Source: Pseudomonas putida
GTDB lineage: Bacteria > Pseudomonadota > Gammaproteobacteria > Pseudomonadales > Pseudomonadaceae
NCBI RefSeq assembly: GCF_030159595.1
Contig: NZ_BSKJ01000014.1
Span: 83,317 to 147,316, forward strand
DNA: 64,000 nucleotides
Direction of reading: 5' to 3'
Positions 38,319-46,578 of this stretch are shown piece after piece; positions within the stretch are counted from its first letter, which is position 1, and every line of letters begins with the position of its first letter. The notes under the pieces are model-generated. The model saw only the letters and a program-made list of their open reading frames with translations. It did no database searches and was not told where the DNA came from. The position numbers were made by a program, and so were the translations under genes.

Positions 38319-38726
38319 TCAGTAACCGGTGAGAATGTTAACGATCACACCACTGGCAATCGCCACCAGCACATAATCGCCGTTCACATACAACCAGCGA
38401 TGGTCCCGCGGTGGGGCATACAGGTGGCGCGCTTTCCAGTCAGTCACCCAATAACGGTCACCACGGTAGTGTGGGTCAACAGCATGCCCACGCTGCCACT
38501 GCTGATGAGGTACTGGCATGCCCTGCTGCGGTCGGAAGTTCGGGTTGCGGTAAGCGGGTGCTCGCCCATTGTCATGTCGGCCTTGCTGCTTCGGCTGACC
38601 ATGCGGTGGGTTGCCTTGGTGCGATGGGCCGTCATCATGCCGGTCGGGTGGGCCCGGCTGCGCGAAGCTGGCCAGCGGTGCGCTGAGCATGAGCGCGGCG
38701 CAGATCACGGTTAGGGTGTTTTTCAT
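38319..38726 (-). CDS. RcnB-like periplasmic protein
   Basis: 135 residues. A signal peptide (cleavage after SFA, residue 22) is followed by a Pro/Gly/His/Gln-rich linker (about 23-75). The RcnB domain follows: RYWVTDWKARHLYAPPRDHR, then WLYVNGDYVLVAIASGVIVNIL. RcnB in E. coli modulates nickel/cobalt export; many pseudomonad members have no tested role. The stop abuts the long terminator shared with gyrB. Confidence 0.85.
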   Translation of the reverse strand: MKNTLTVICAALMLSAPLASFAQPGPPDRHDDGPSHQGNPPHGQPKQQGRHDNGRAPAYRNPNFRPQQGMPVPHQQWQRGHAVDPHYRGDRYWVTDWKARHLYAPPRDHRWLYVNGDYVLVAIASGVIVNILTGY

Positions 38727-38854
38727 TCGATGCGGTCCTCTGCATGTTATCGCCTGGCGCGAACGGGCTGCCAGGTTCGGTTAACGCATAAGACCACGGT
38801 TTTTTCCGTTTAATGTAAGGGCGCAGGTAAAGGTCCGGTAAAGTCTGCGTCCTT

Positions 38855-40147
38855 TCAGTTCAGCCCGAGCGCCTTCAAACGGCGATACAGTGTGCGTTCA
38901 CTCATGCCAAGATGGCTGGCCAGTTCGCTACGCGAGCCTTTGAACTGTTCCAGCGCCTGCGCCAGCTCAGCCAGGTTGTTGCGACGGCCACCTGTCGCGG
39001 TCGCTCCCACCGGCCCGATATCTTCCGGCAAGTGTTCAGGTCGGATCAGCCCGTCATCGGCAAACAAACGCGCCCTTTCCAGAATATTGCGCAGCTCGCG
39101 GATATTGCCCGGAAACGGATGCAACCCAAGTTGCTGCAAGGCATCGTCACTCAGCCTGGGTGTTGGCTTGCCGGCCATACGCTGCAGCAGGCTTTGCGCG
39201 AGCAGCGGCAGGTCTTCCACCCGCTCGCGCAAAGCAGGAAGGCGAATCGGGAAGCCGCTGATGCGGTAATACAGGTCTTCACGGAAGGAACCCTGTGCAA
39301 CCATCTGTTTGAGCGGCTTGTGGGTGGCCGATACCAGGCGGAAATCCGAATGCACCGTGCGCAAGCTACCCACTGGGCGGAAGCTGCCGGACTCGATCAG
39401 ACGCAGCAGCTTCACCTGCATCGCCAGCGGCACTTCACCGATTTCGTCGAGGAACAGGGTGCCTCCATGGGCCGCCTCGGCCAGGCCGATCTTGCGTTGG
39501 TTGGCACCGGTGAACGCGCCCTTCTCATAACCGAACAACTCGCTTTCGAACAACGACTCGGTCAGGCCAGTGCAGTCGACCACCACCAGCGGGCCGTTGG
39601 CTCTGGGGCTACCCATGTGCACCGCTCGGGCGAACAGTTCTTTACCGCTACCCGATTCACCCTGCAGCAATACCGGGATCTGCGCTGGCGCCGCTCGTTG
39701 CAGGCTGGCCAAGGCGGCCTTGAAGGCTGGAGCGCGTCCGACCAGGCCCTGCTCCTGAGGTTGCGCTGACGCGAGGGTGATGCTGGTCAGGCGTTCGACA
39801 AAGGCCACCACCCTGCCCTGCTCATCCAGAATCGGGCGCAGCTCGACATCCACATGCTCGGGGCCGCGTGGTGTGTGATGAACATGCAGCACTCGCTCGG
39901 GCACCTTGCTGTCCCACGCCTTGCGCATGGGGCAATGCTCGCCGGCCTGGTCGCACGGTACGGCATAGTGGTGTGAGACCTTGTGGCACTTCTCCCCCAA
40001 GGGCGCCTGATCATGGCGGCCGAACTGGCGGCGATAGGCGGCATTGGCGGCCAGGATGTTGTAGTCGGTGTCCAGCACGATGGCCGGCAGGGCATCGTGC
40101 TCAAGGTAGGAAACCAGAGCTAGGATGAGGGGATGGGTTTCAGGCAT
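38855..40147 (-). CDS. FisR-type sigma-54-dependent activator, persulfide-sensing
   Basis: 430 residues from the ATG at 40147; the frame is open a further 12 codons. An N-terminal PAS-like sensor (about 10-130) carries Cys54, Cys65 and Cys72. That C-x10-C-x6-C spacing is the one described for FisR of Cupriavidus, which senses reactive sulfane sulfur. A sigma-54 AAA+ domain follows (GESGSGKE, GYEKGAFTGAN for sigma-54 contact), then a Fis-type HTH (SRSELASHLGMSERTLYRRLKAL). It diverges from the persulfide dioxygenase and sulfide:quinone reductase genes, its expected targets. Confidence 0.9.
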   Translation of the reverse strand: MPETHPLILALVSYLEHDALPAIVLDTDYNILAANAAYRRQFGRHDQAPLGEKCHKVSHHYAVPCDQAGEHCPMRKAWDSKVPERVLHVHHTPRGPEHVDVELRPILDEQGRVVAFVERLTSITLASAQPQEQGLVGRAPAFKAALASLQRAAPAQIPVLLQGESGSGKELFARAVHMGSPRANGPLVVVDCTGLTESLFESELFGYEKGAFTGANQRKIGLAEAAHGGTLFLDEIGEVPLAMQVKLLRLIESGSFRPVGSLRTVHSDFRLVSATHKPLKQMVAQGSFREDLYYRISGFPIRLPALRERVEDLPLLAQSLLQRMAGKPTPRLSDDALQQLGLHPFPGNIRELRNILERARLFADDGLIRPEHLPEDIGPVGATATGGRRNNLAELAQALEQFKGSRSELASHLGMSERTLYRRLKALGLN

Positions 40148-40203
40148 GACGGCACCGTATGGATGACCGGCGCAGGGTAACAAGGACTGCCAAACACTGC
40201 CAT

Positions 40204-40223
40204 TGGCTGACAGTCGACTGCCA
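40204..40223. promoter_or_regulatory. Candidate FisR upstream activating site
   Basis: TGGCTGACAGTCGACTGCCA has a perfect 10-bp core palindrome (CAGTCGACTG, 40211-40220) and near-symmetric TGGC/GCCA ends. It lies about 90 bp upstream of the sigma-54-like promoter, a usual distance for an enhancer site. Assignment is by position and symmetry. Confidence 0.45.
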
Positions 40224-40295
40224 CATGCTCTGCCAGCATTGCTACCCGTTGCCTGAAACGGGCCGGATTCATTGACCTACGCGCGGTAAAAAGCC

Positions 40296-40311
40296 TGGCA
40301 TGCATCTTGAT
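40296..40311 (+). promoter_or_regulatory. Candidate sigma-54 promoter of the persulfide dioxygenase operon
   Basis: TGGCATGCATCTTGAT resembles TGGCACn5TTGCW with GG at -24 and GA in place of GC at -12. A second candidate, TGGCACTGCCTACGCC (40320-40335), has a perfect -24 and correctly spaced GC but a poor -12 box. Either would start transcription upstream of ATG 40369, consistent with the sigma-54 activator next door. Confidence 0.5.
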
Positions 40312-40368
40312 AAACCTCCTGGCACTGCCTACGCCTTACAAGGCGGGGCGGATAAATTGGAGAACGTG

Positions 40369-41253
40369 ATGATCATCGGCAACAACCTTCACGTGGACGC
40401 CTTTTACGACAAGGCGACCTCGACCATCAGCTACCTGGTCATGGACCGTGAAACCCGGCAATGCGCATTGATCGACAGCGTGCTGGATTACGACCCCAAG
40501 TCCGGGCGCACTTGCAGCGCTTCAGCGGATCGCCTGATCGAGCGCGTGACCGAGCTGAATGCCAGCGTGCGGTGGGTGCTGGAAACCCATGTACACGCCG
40601 ACCATCTTTCTGCGGCTGCCTACCTGAAGGAAAAGCTGGGCGGCCATACCGCTATCGGCGCGCACATCACCCAGGTGCAGAAAGTATTCGGTGCCTTGTT
40701 CAATGCAGAGCCTGGCTTCGCCCGCGATGGCAGCCAGTTCGATGTGCTGCTCGAAGACGAAGAAGGTTTCCGTATTGGTAATCTGCACGCCCGGGCACTG
40801 CACACGCCGGGGCACACACCTGCGTGCATGAGTTTCATGATCGAAGACGCCGGCGAGATCGCGGTATTCGTTGGCGACACGCTGTTCATGCCTGACTACG
40901 GTACTGCCCGCTGCGACTTCCCGGGGGCCGATGCCCGTACTCTGTATCGCTCGATCCGTCGTCTGCTGGCGTTCCCCGACCAGACCCGGCTGTTCATGTG
41001 CCACGACTACCTGCCAGGTGGCCGTGACATGCAGTATGTAACCACCGTGGCCGAGCAGCGCGCCAGCAACATTCACATTCACCAGGGCGTCGACGAGGAC
41101 AGTTTCGTCGCCATGCGCGAAGCCCGTGACAAGACCCTCGACATGCCCGTGCTGATCCTGCCTTCGGTGCAGGTGAACATGCGCAGCGGCCAGCTCCCCG
41201 CGCCGGAAGAGAACGGGGTCAGCTATCTGAAAATCCCGCTGAACAAGCTGTAA
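40369..41253 (+). CDS. Persulfide dioxygenase (ETHE1-like metallo-beta-lactamase fold)
   Basis: 294 residues from ATG 40369 (GGAG 7 bases upstream); an in-frame ATG at 40300 overlaps the promoter candidate and is unlikely. HVHADH (H74, H76, D78, H79), GHT (H149) and GDTLF (D170) give the mononuclear iron ligands H74/H149/D170 of ETHE1-type enzymes. It oxidises glutathione persulfide to sulfite and glutathione. No rhodanese domain is fused. A close P. putida homologue (PP_0052) at the same locus has been structurally characterised. Confidence 0.93.
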   Translation: MIIGNNLHVDAFYDKATSTISYLVMDRETRQCALIDSVLDYDPKSGRTCSASADRLIERVTELNASVRWVLETHVHADHLSAAAYLKEKLGGHTAIGAHITQVQKVFGALFNAEPGFARDGSQFDVLLEDEEGFRIGNLHARALHTPGHTPACMSFMIEDAGEIAVFVGDTLFMPDYGTARCDFPGADARTLYRSIRRLLAFPDQTRLFMCHDYLPGGRDMQYVTTVAEQRASNIHIHQGVDEDSFVAMREARDKTLDMPVLILPSVQVNMRSGQLPAPEENGVSYLKIPLNKL

Positions 41254-41292
41254 CCGCCCTGCCCCATTATCAGATTTCCAGGATTTACCGCC

Positions 41293-42561
41293 ATGCCTGC
41301 CTTGTTGTCCCCTGCCAATACCGACCATCACAAAGTGGTCATCGTCGGCGCCGGTGCCGCCGGTATCGCCACCGCTTCGAGCCTGATCAGCCGTGATCCG
41401 TCGCTGGACGTTGCCTTGATCGACCCTGCCGACGTGCATTACTACCAACCCGGCTGGACCATGGTCGGTGCCGGCGTGTTCAAGGCACCGAGCACCGCCC
41501 GCACCATGGCCTCGACCATCCCGCGCGCTGTGCGCTGGGTCAGGGCGCGGGTGCAGGGTTTCGACCCTCTGGGCCAGTTGGTCATCCTCGAAGACGGTCG
41601 CGCCATCAGCTATGAACAGCTGGTAGTCTGCCCTGGCCTCGCGCTGGACTGGGCGGCCATCGATGGGCTCAGCGAAACCCTGGGCCGCAATGGTGTCACC
41701 TCCAACTACCGCTACGACCTGGCGCCCTACACCTGGGAGCTGGTGCAGAAACTCAAGCAAGGCCGTGCCGTCTTCAGCCAGCCGCCCATGCCGATCAAAT
41801 GTGCGGGCGCGCCGCAGAAGGCGTTGTACCTGTCTTGCGACCACTGGCTGCGCCACGGCCACCTGGGGGCGGTGAAAGCCAGCTTCTTCAATGCCGGTGC
41901 AGTTTTGTTCGGTGTGGCGGACTATGTGCCCGCACTGATGAAGTACATAGACAAATACGCCGTGGACCTCAATTTTTCCCACCGACTGGTGGCCGTGGAT
42001 GGCCCGAACAAGCGCGCCACTTTCGTGCTCACCTTGCCCGATGGCAGCAGCGAAACGCGCATCGAGGCTTTTGACATGCTCCATGTGGTACCGCCACAGG
42101 TGGCGCCGGCTTTTATTCGCGAAAGCCCCTTGGCCGATAACGCCGGCTGGGTCGATGTCGACCCGCATACCTTGCGCCATCGCAAGTACACCAACATCCA
42201 TGCCCTGGGTGACGTGGCCAATACCAGCAATGCCAAGACCGCCGCAGCTGCCCGTAAGCAGGCGCCGGTAGTGGCCAACAACGTGCTGGTGGCACTTGGG
42301 CGGCTGCCCACCCTCGCCCAGTACGATGGCTATGGTTCGTGCCCGCTGACGGTCGAGCGCGGCAAAATCGTCCTGGCCGAGTTCACCTATGGCGGCAAGC
42401 TGGCACCAAGCTTCCCCAGCTGGTTGCTGGATGGCCGCAAACCGACGCGCCTGGCCTGGCTGCTCAAGGCGCAGGCGCTGCCACCGTTGTACTGGCAGGG
42501 CATGCTCAAGGGCCGCGAGTGGCTGGCGCGCCCGCAGCTGGTAGTCGAGGGTGGGCAGTGA
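41293..42561 (+). CDS. sqr: Sulfide:quinone oxidoreductase
   Basis: 422 residues. FAD motif VVIVGAGAAGIATASSL near the N-terminus. The segments MPIKCAGAPQKALYLSCDHW and GDVANTSNAKTAAAARKQAP are typical of SQR, with redox cysteines in the former. It oxidises sulfide, passing electrons to quinone and sulfane sulfur to an acceptor such as glutathione; the neighbouring dioxygenase then uses the persulfide. It is peripheral on the inner membrane. 39 bp after the dioxygenase gene. Confidence 0.93.
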   Translation: MPALLSPANTDHHKVVIVGAGAAGIATASSLISRDPSLDVALIDPADVHYYQPGWTMVGAGVFKAPSTARTMASTIPRAVRWVRARVQGFDPLGQLVILEDGRAISYEQLVVCPGLALDWAAIDGLSETLGRNGVTSNYRYDLAPYTWELVQKLKQGRAVFSQPPMPIKCAGAPQKALYLSCDHWLRHGHLGAVKASFFNAGAVLFGVADYVPALMKYIDKYAVDLNFSHRLVAVDGPNKRATFVLTLPDGSSETRIEAFDMLHVVPPQVAPAFIRESPLADNAGWVDVDPHTLRHRKYTNIHALGDVANTSNAKTAAAARKQAPVVANNVLVALGRLPTLAQYDGYGSCPLTVERGKIVLAEFTYGGKLAPSFPSWLLDGRKPTRLAWLLKAQALPPLYWQGMLKGREWLARPQLVVEGGQ

Positions 42562-43376
42562 TCGAACATCAAGTGTTGGGGGCAGGCCTGGGCGCGATCA
42601 TCGGCGCGGTGCTGGCGTTGACCGGCGCAGGCGGTGGCATTCTCGCAGTGCCCTTGCTGGTGTTCGGCCTGGGGCTGTCGATGGTTGAGGCCGCACCGGT
42701 CGGCCTGTTGGCTGTAGGCCTGGCAGCGGCGGTTGGCGCAGTGCTGGGCCTACGGCAGGGGCTGGTGCGTTATCGGGCGGCGTTGTTTATTGCGCTGATC
42801 GGCATAGCGGCGGCGCCGTTCGGGCTGATGCTGGCGCACCGTTTGCCGAATACACCCTTGCAGTTGGTGTTCGCCGGGGTGCTGGTTTATGCCTGCCTGC
42901 GTATTTGGCGCAAGGCTGCCAAAGAACTGCGCGGTGAGGCCAATGACGCTCATCGCTATATCGAACCGTGTGTGCTGAACCCGTTGCAAGGCCGCTTGCG
43001 CTGGACCCTGCCCTGCGCACGTGCGCTGGCATTCACTGGTGCCTTGTCCGGGTTACTGTCAGGCCTGCTCGGGGTGGGTGGTGGCTTCGTCATCATCCCG
43101 GCCCTGAACCGCTATACCAACCTGCGTATGGCTAGCATCGTCTCCACCTCGCTGGCAGTCATCGCCCTGGTGTCCACTGGTAGCGTGGTCAGCGCCAGTC
43201 TGGCGGGTGTCATGCAGTGGCAGGTCGGAGCCCCCTTCGCTGTTGGCGCAGTGCTGGGCCTGCTACTGGCGAGGCCGCTGGCTACGAAATTGGCAGGGCC
43301 GCGCTTGCAGCAAATGTTCGCGATGGCGGGATGGGCAGCTGCTCTGCTACTGGCTGCCAAGGCGCTATTGGGCTAG
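42558..43376 (+). CDS. TauE/SafE-family sulfite exporter-like membrane protein
   Basis: 272 residues from a GTG that overlaps the sqr stop (GTGA), so it is coupled to sqr. About eight hydrophobic spans in two similar halves, each starting with a Gly-rich segment (GAVLALTGAGGGILAVPLL and SGLLSGLLGVGGGFVIIPAL), which is the TSUP/TauE pattern. Sulfite produced by the dioxygenase is the most likely substrate; this is inferred from context. Confidence 0.88.
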   Translation: MIEHQVLGAGLGAIIGAVLALTGAGGGILAVPLLVFGLGLSMVEAAPVGLLAVGLAAAVGAVLGLRQGLVRYRAALFIALIGIAAAPFGLMLAHRLPNTPLQLVFAGVLVYACLRIWRKAAKELRGEANDAHRYIEPCVLNPLQGRLRWTLPCARALAFTGALSGLLSGLLGVGGGFVIIPALNRYTNLRMASIVSTSLAVIALVSTGSVVSASLAGVMQWQVGAPFAVGAVLGLLLARPLATKLAGPRLQQMFAMAGWAAALLLAAKALLG

Positions 43377-43481
43377 CCGGCATGAGGCAGGTCAACGTCA
43401 ATGCACAGGGCCTCTTTGATGTTGAGGAAGTGTGACCTGCTCCCTTTGATTTTTTCACATTGATAGTTTTGCACTCCATTG

Positions 43482-43500
43482 AAAAGCCATGTGGCTTTTT
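43482..43500 (+). terminator. Hairpin with T-run after the sulfide operon
   Basis: AAAAGCCA and TGGCTTTTT form an 8-bp stem on the plus strand. It lies 105 bp past the TauE/SafE stop and 32 bp before the next start, so it could end the sulfide operon or attenuate the following oxygenase gene. Confidence 0.65.
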
Positions 43501-43531
43501 AAAGTCCGCAACATTTCAGAGGAGTGCATCC

Positions 43532-44545
43532 GTGGACAGATCCTGCATATACAAACTGACCGACAGTGAACGCGATCAGTTGGCCGGGGGATTGGCCAAG
43601 ATCAATTATGATACACAAGGGGGACAGGCTTACATTACAGACCTGCGGATGGCAGCGGCTTCAACGTTGCCAAGGCGTATCATCGATATAGTGTCTGAAC
43701 AGCGTGCTTCGCTGCATCCAAAGCCCTACCTGATTTTCGAAAACCTGCCGGTTGATGAACACGTTTTTACTACCCCGGATCCGCAGGTGTTCCTTCCCGC
43801 ATGCAAAAGTGGCACGATCAGTGAAAACGTGATCATGATGTTTGCATCGTTGATAGGTGAACCGTACTCCGTGGAGTTTGAAGGCGCCAATATTGTCAAT
43901 AACCTTATTCCAGGCGTCAAAACGAAGGGTGAATACACAGGGTTAGGCTCTGATGTGGAGCTTGACTTTCACATCGAAAATGCAGCGTTAAAGTGTCTGG
44001 CTGATTTAAATGTTTCCCCGCTTGGCCTGATGCTCACAGGTGTTCGGCATGACCGCAACGGTCCGATGACACGCCTTGCCGACGCCCGAAAGGCGCTCGA
44101 TTTGCTCGATGCGAACGATGTGTCATGCCTGCGTCAACCGCTCTACCAAATCAAGGTTCCCTATCGCTGGCGCAAGCAAGGAACCTACATAACCCCAGCC
44201 ATTCCGATGGTGTGCGGCAGCACCAGCTTTCCAGAAATCAATGCTGTGTTTTACCCCGATATGGTTGAGGCGTTGGACCCGCGTGCCGCCCGGGCAATGA
44301 AGAACTTCCATGACGCAATTAAAGCAGTATCGATTGGCATAGCGATCAAACCGGGGATTTTGGCTTACGTCGATAATCGCTTCACCCTACACGCGCGTGA
44401 CCGTTTCAGTGCATCACTCGACGACTTCAACAACCCGGTGCGTTGGGTACAGCGCGTTTTTGTGGCTAACAGTTTGTGGGGGTACCGTCAGTTGCAAAGG
44501 GTGAAGTCACGCGTCTTCCTGCCTCAGGAGACGCGCGCATGCTGA
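43532..44545 (+). CDS. Clavaminate-synthase-like Fe(II)/2-oxoglutarate oxygenase, possible amino acid hydroxylase
   Basis: 337 residues from a GTG preceded by AGAGGAG (43519-43525) at good spacing; an upstream in-frame ATG would cross the hairpin. The iron triad is visible as HIE (H147, E149) and a distal His287 in LHARDRF. RWVQR (R304, R308) resembles the RWxxR that binds 2-oxoglutarate in VioC-type arginine and asparagine hydroxylases. The surrounding FHIENAALK and LADARKALD segments also fit that family. The substrate is unknown; a free amino acid or small amide is the best guess. Base composition is visibly less GC-rich than neighbours. It overlaps an exporter-like gene by 7 bp. Confidence 0.72.
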   Translation: MDRSCIYKLTDSERDQLAGGLAKINYDTQGGQAYITDLRMAAASTLPRRIIDIVSEQRASLHPKPYLIFENLPVDEHVFTTPDPQVFLPACKSGTISENVIMMFASLIGEPYSVEFEGANIVNNLIPGVKTKGEYTGLGSDVELDFHIENAALKCLADLNVSPLGLMLTGVRHDRNGPMTRLADARKALDLLDANDVSCLRQPLYQIKVPYRWRKQGTYITPAIPMVCGSTSFPEINAVFYPDMVEALDPRAARAMKNFHDAIKAVSIGIAIKPGILAYVDNRFTLHARDRFSASLDDFNNPVRWVQRVFVANSLWGYRQLQRVKSRVFLPQETRAC

Positions 44546-45456
44546 CGACCTTCTTTTCGGTGTTGCCAATCTTTCTGTTGATCGTTGCCGGTAATATCGT
44601 AAAGCGGTGGTTCATCAATAAAGAGGGGTGGTGGAAGCAGGTCGACAAACTGGTTTACTACCTGTTTTTTCCAGCCCTCCTCATACGGGATATCAGTAAG
44701 GCCGACTTTGGCAGTGGTGAAACCTCCACCGCTATTTTTGCGACAGTGGGCGCAACGTTGGTGGTTGGGCTTATCATCTTTTTGGGCCAGGCCATCCTCA
44801 AGGTTCGAAATGACCTGTTCACGTCGATTTTTCAGGGCGGTATACGCTACAACTCGTATGTGTTCATTGCCTTGGCGCATTCCTTGTATGGTGCTGAAGG
44901 GGTTGCGATATCGGGTGTATTCGTTGCTTATCTGATCATTACCACCAATGTGATGAGTGTGTTGGTGATGAATCAGTTTGGCGAGGGCGGTCGCAAATCA
45001 CCAGGCAGCATGCTTGCCGCGCTCATCAAAAACCCGCTGATCATTGGGGCGCTGGTGGGGTTGGCCCTGAACCTGTGCGGGGTGCGCATCGTGGGGTCGG
45101 TTGAGCAGTTCATGAGCTATCTGGGTAGTGCTGCTACGCCGCTTAGCTTGATGTCTGTAGGTGCTGGGCTGATGTTGAATCTTCAGGTAGCGGGTGTTCT
45201 GGCTACGCTGTATGTGGTTGTGCTGAAGCTTTTGCTGCTTCCAGTCGTGACGCTGGCGTTAATCATGGGCCTTGGCGTTTCTGGTACCGCAGCCAATGTT
45301 GCATTGCTGTATGCCTGTGTCCCCTGTGCGGGTAATGCTTACATCCTGGCCAGGCAAATGGGTGGTGATGCGCCAGCCATGGCCTCGATGATTACCTGGA
45401 CGACGTTGGTCTCCACTCTCACCATCACTTTGATTGTGAGTATGGTCGAGTTCTAG
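44539..45456 (+). CDS. Auxin efflux carrier (AEC) family transporter
   Basis: 305 residues from ATG 44539, with CAGGAG upstream; it overlaps the oxygenase stop (ATGCTGA), so the two are translated together. Ten hydrophobic segments in two halves, with the Asn/Pro-containing crossovers typical of AEC proteins (FFPALLIRDI near residue 45; PCAGNAYILARQMGGD near 270). The family exports or imports small organic acids and amino acid derivatives. Coupling to the oxygenase suggests it moves that enzyme's product or substrate. Confidence 0.85.
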   Translation: MLTTFFSVLPIFLLIVAGNIVKRWFINKEGWWKQVDKLVYYLFFPALLIRDISKADFGSGETSTAIFATVGATLVVGLIIFLGQAILKVRNDLFTSIFQGGIRYNSYVFIALAHSLYGAEGVAISGVFVAYLIITTNVMSVLVMNQFGEGGRKSPGSMLAALIKNPLIIGALVGLALNLCGVRIVGSVEQFMSYLGSAATPLSLMSVGAGLMLNLQVAGVLATLYVVVLKLLLLPVVTLALIMGLGVSGTAANVALLYACVPCAGNAYILARQMGGDAPAMASMITWTTLVSTLTITLIVSMVEF

Positions 45457-45521
45457 GTCGCTTCGACCAGTCACTGGCAGTGCCGCGTGCTGAGCGCGGC
45501 GCTGCTGTATGTTGTGGCTCG

Positions 45522-46409
45522 TTACTGGGCCAGAAGTTCGTCTTGTTCAGCAGAACACAGCGCCAGCAGGTAGTCCCACACCACCCGCAGGCGCACCGAT
45601 TTGTGCAGCTCGCGGCGGGTGCAGATCCAGTAGCTGCGCTGGATGGTCTCGCCAGGCAGCACGCGCACCAGCGTCGGGTCGTGGCGAGCCATGTAGTTGG
45701 GCAATACGGCGATGCCCAGGCCGGCACGGGCAGCGGCCTGTTGGGCGATGACGCTGGTGCTGCGAAACACCACGTTCGGGGCCCGGCAGAAACTGTTGAG
45801 AAACAGCAGCTCCTGGCTGAACAGCAGGTCGTCGACGTAGCCGATCCAGTTGTGCCGGGCCAGGTCTTCGCGGTTGCGCAGAGGTGGTGCGCGGTCAAGA
45901 TAGTCCTCGCTGGCGTACAGCGCCAAGCGATAGTCGGTGAGCTTGCGGGTGATCAGCAGATCGGCGTTGGGCCGTTCCAGGTGGATGCTGATTTCTGCTT
46001 CGCGATTGAGGATGCTGACGAAACGCGGTACGGCTACCAGCTCCACTTCCAGGCCGGGGTAGCGCTCGAACAGCGCATTCATGCGTGGGGTGAAGAACAT
46101 GATGCCGATGCCTTCGGTCACCCCCAGGCGAATCTTGCCCAACGGCGTGATGGCCTGGGTGATTTCTTCCTGCGCCAACAGCGCGACGTTTTCCATGGCT
46201 TCGGCGTGTTTGAGCAAGGCCTGGCCCGAGGGGGTCAGCTCGTAGCCTTGGGCATGCTGCACGAACAGCGCGGTGCCCAGGCTTTGCTCGATGCTCTCGA
46301 TGTGCCGAGCCACGGTGCTGTGGGTGGTGTTGAGGCGCTTGGCGGCAGTGAGTAAGCGGCCGCTGCGCTGCAACTCGAGGAAAAACCGCAGATCGTTCCA
46401 GTCGAACAT
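45522..46409 (-). CDS. LysR-family transcriptional regulator
   Basis: 295 residues from ATG 46409 (MFDWNDLRFFLEL). N-terminal winged helix (LLTAAKRLNTTHSTVARHIESIE) and a C-terminal periplasmic-binding-like effector domain. It diverges from the GMC dehydrogenase and MHS transporter genes and probably controls them through the palindrome at 46507-46523. The effector cannot be read from the sequence. Confidence 0.92.
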   Translation of the reverse strand: MFDWNDLRFFLELQRSGRLLTAAKRLNTTHSTVARHIESIEQSLGTALFVQHAQGYELTPSGQALLKHAEAMENVALLAQEEITQAITPLGKIRLGVTEGIGIMFFTPRMNALFERYPGLEVELVAVPRFVSILNREAEISIHLERPNADLLITRKLTDYRLALYASEDYLDRAPPLRNREDLARHNWIGYVDDLLFSQELLFLNSFCRAPNVVFRSTSVIAQQAAARAGLGIAVLPNYMARHDPTLVRVLPGETIQRSYWICTRRELHKSVRLRVVWDYLLALCSAEQDELLAQ

Positions 46410-46502
46410 GCTTGTCCCTATGCATCCAGACGGCGAGAACCTTTGCAGGCGCACGCCGTTGCAGTGATGGTCGCTGTGCTAAAACGCACAACGGCTGCGC
46501 GA

Positions 46503-46527
46503 AATCTCGTGTTTCATCCACGAAATT
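46503..46527. promoter_or_regulatory. Candidate LysR operator
   Basis: TCGTG-N7-CACGA (46507-46523), flanked by AAT and ATT, makes an interrupted 25-bp dyad with a T-N11-A-like pattern in the LysR/GMC divergent gap. No other strong dyad is seen there. Confidence 0.55.
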
Positions 46528-46578
46528 ACTCACTAAGATGGTTCGGGACAAGAATAAAAAACAGGCCCGAGGTTGCAC

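Noticed and set aside
40381..40400. CACGTG near the start of the persulfide dioxygenase gene as parS
   Set aside because: Flanking bases (CTTCACGTGGACG) break the palindrome outside the central six bases.
40522..42201. 559-codon open frame antisense to the persulfide dioxygenase and sqr genes
   Set aside because: Spans two convincing genes with intact catalytic motifs on the plus strand.
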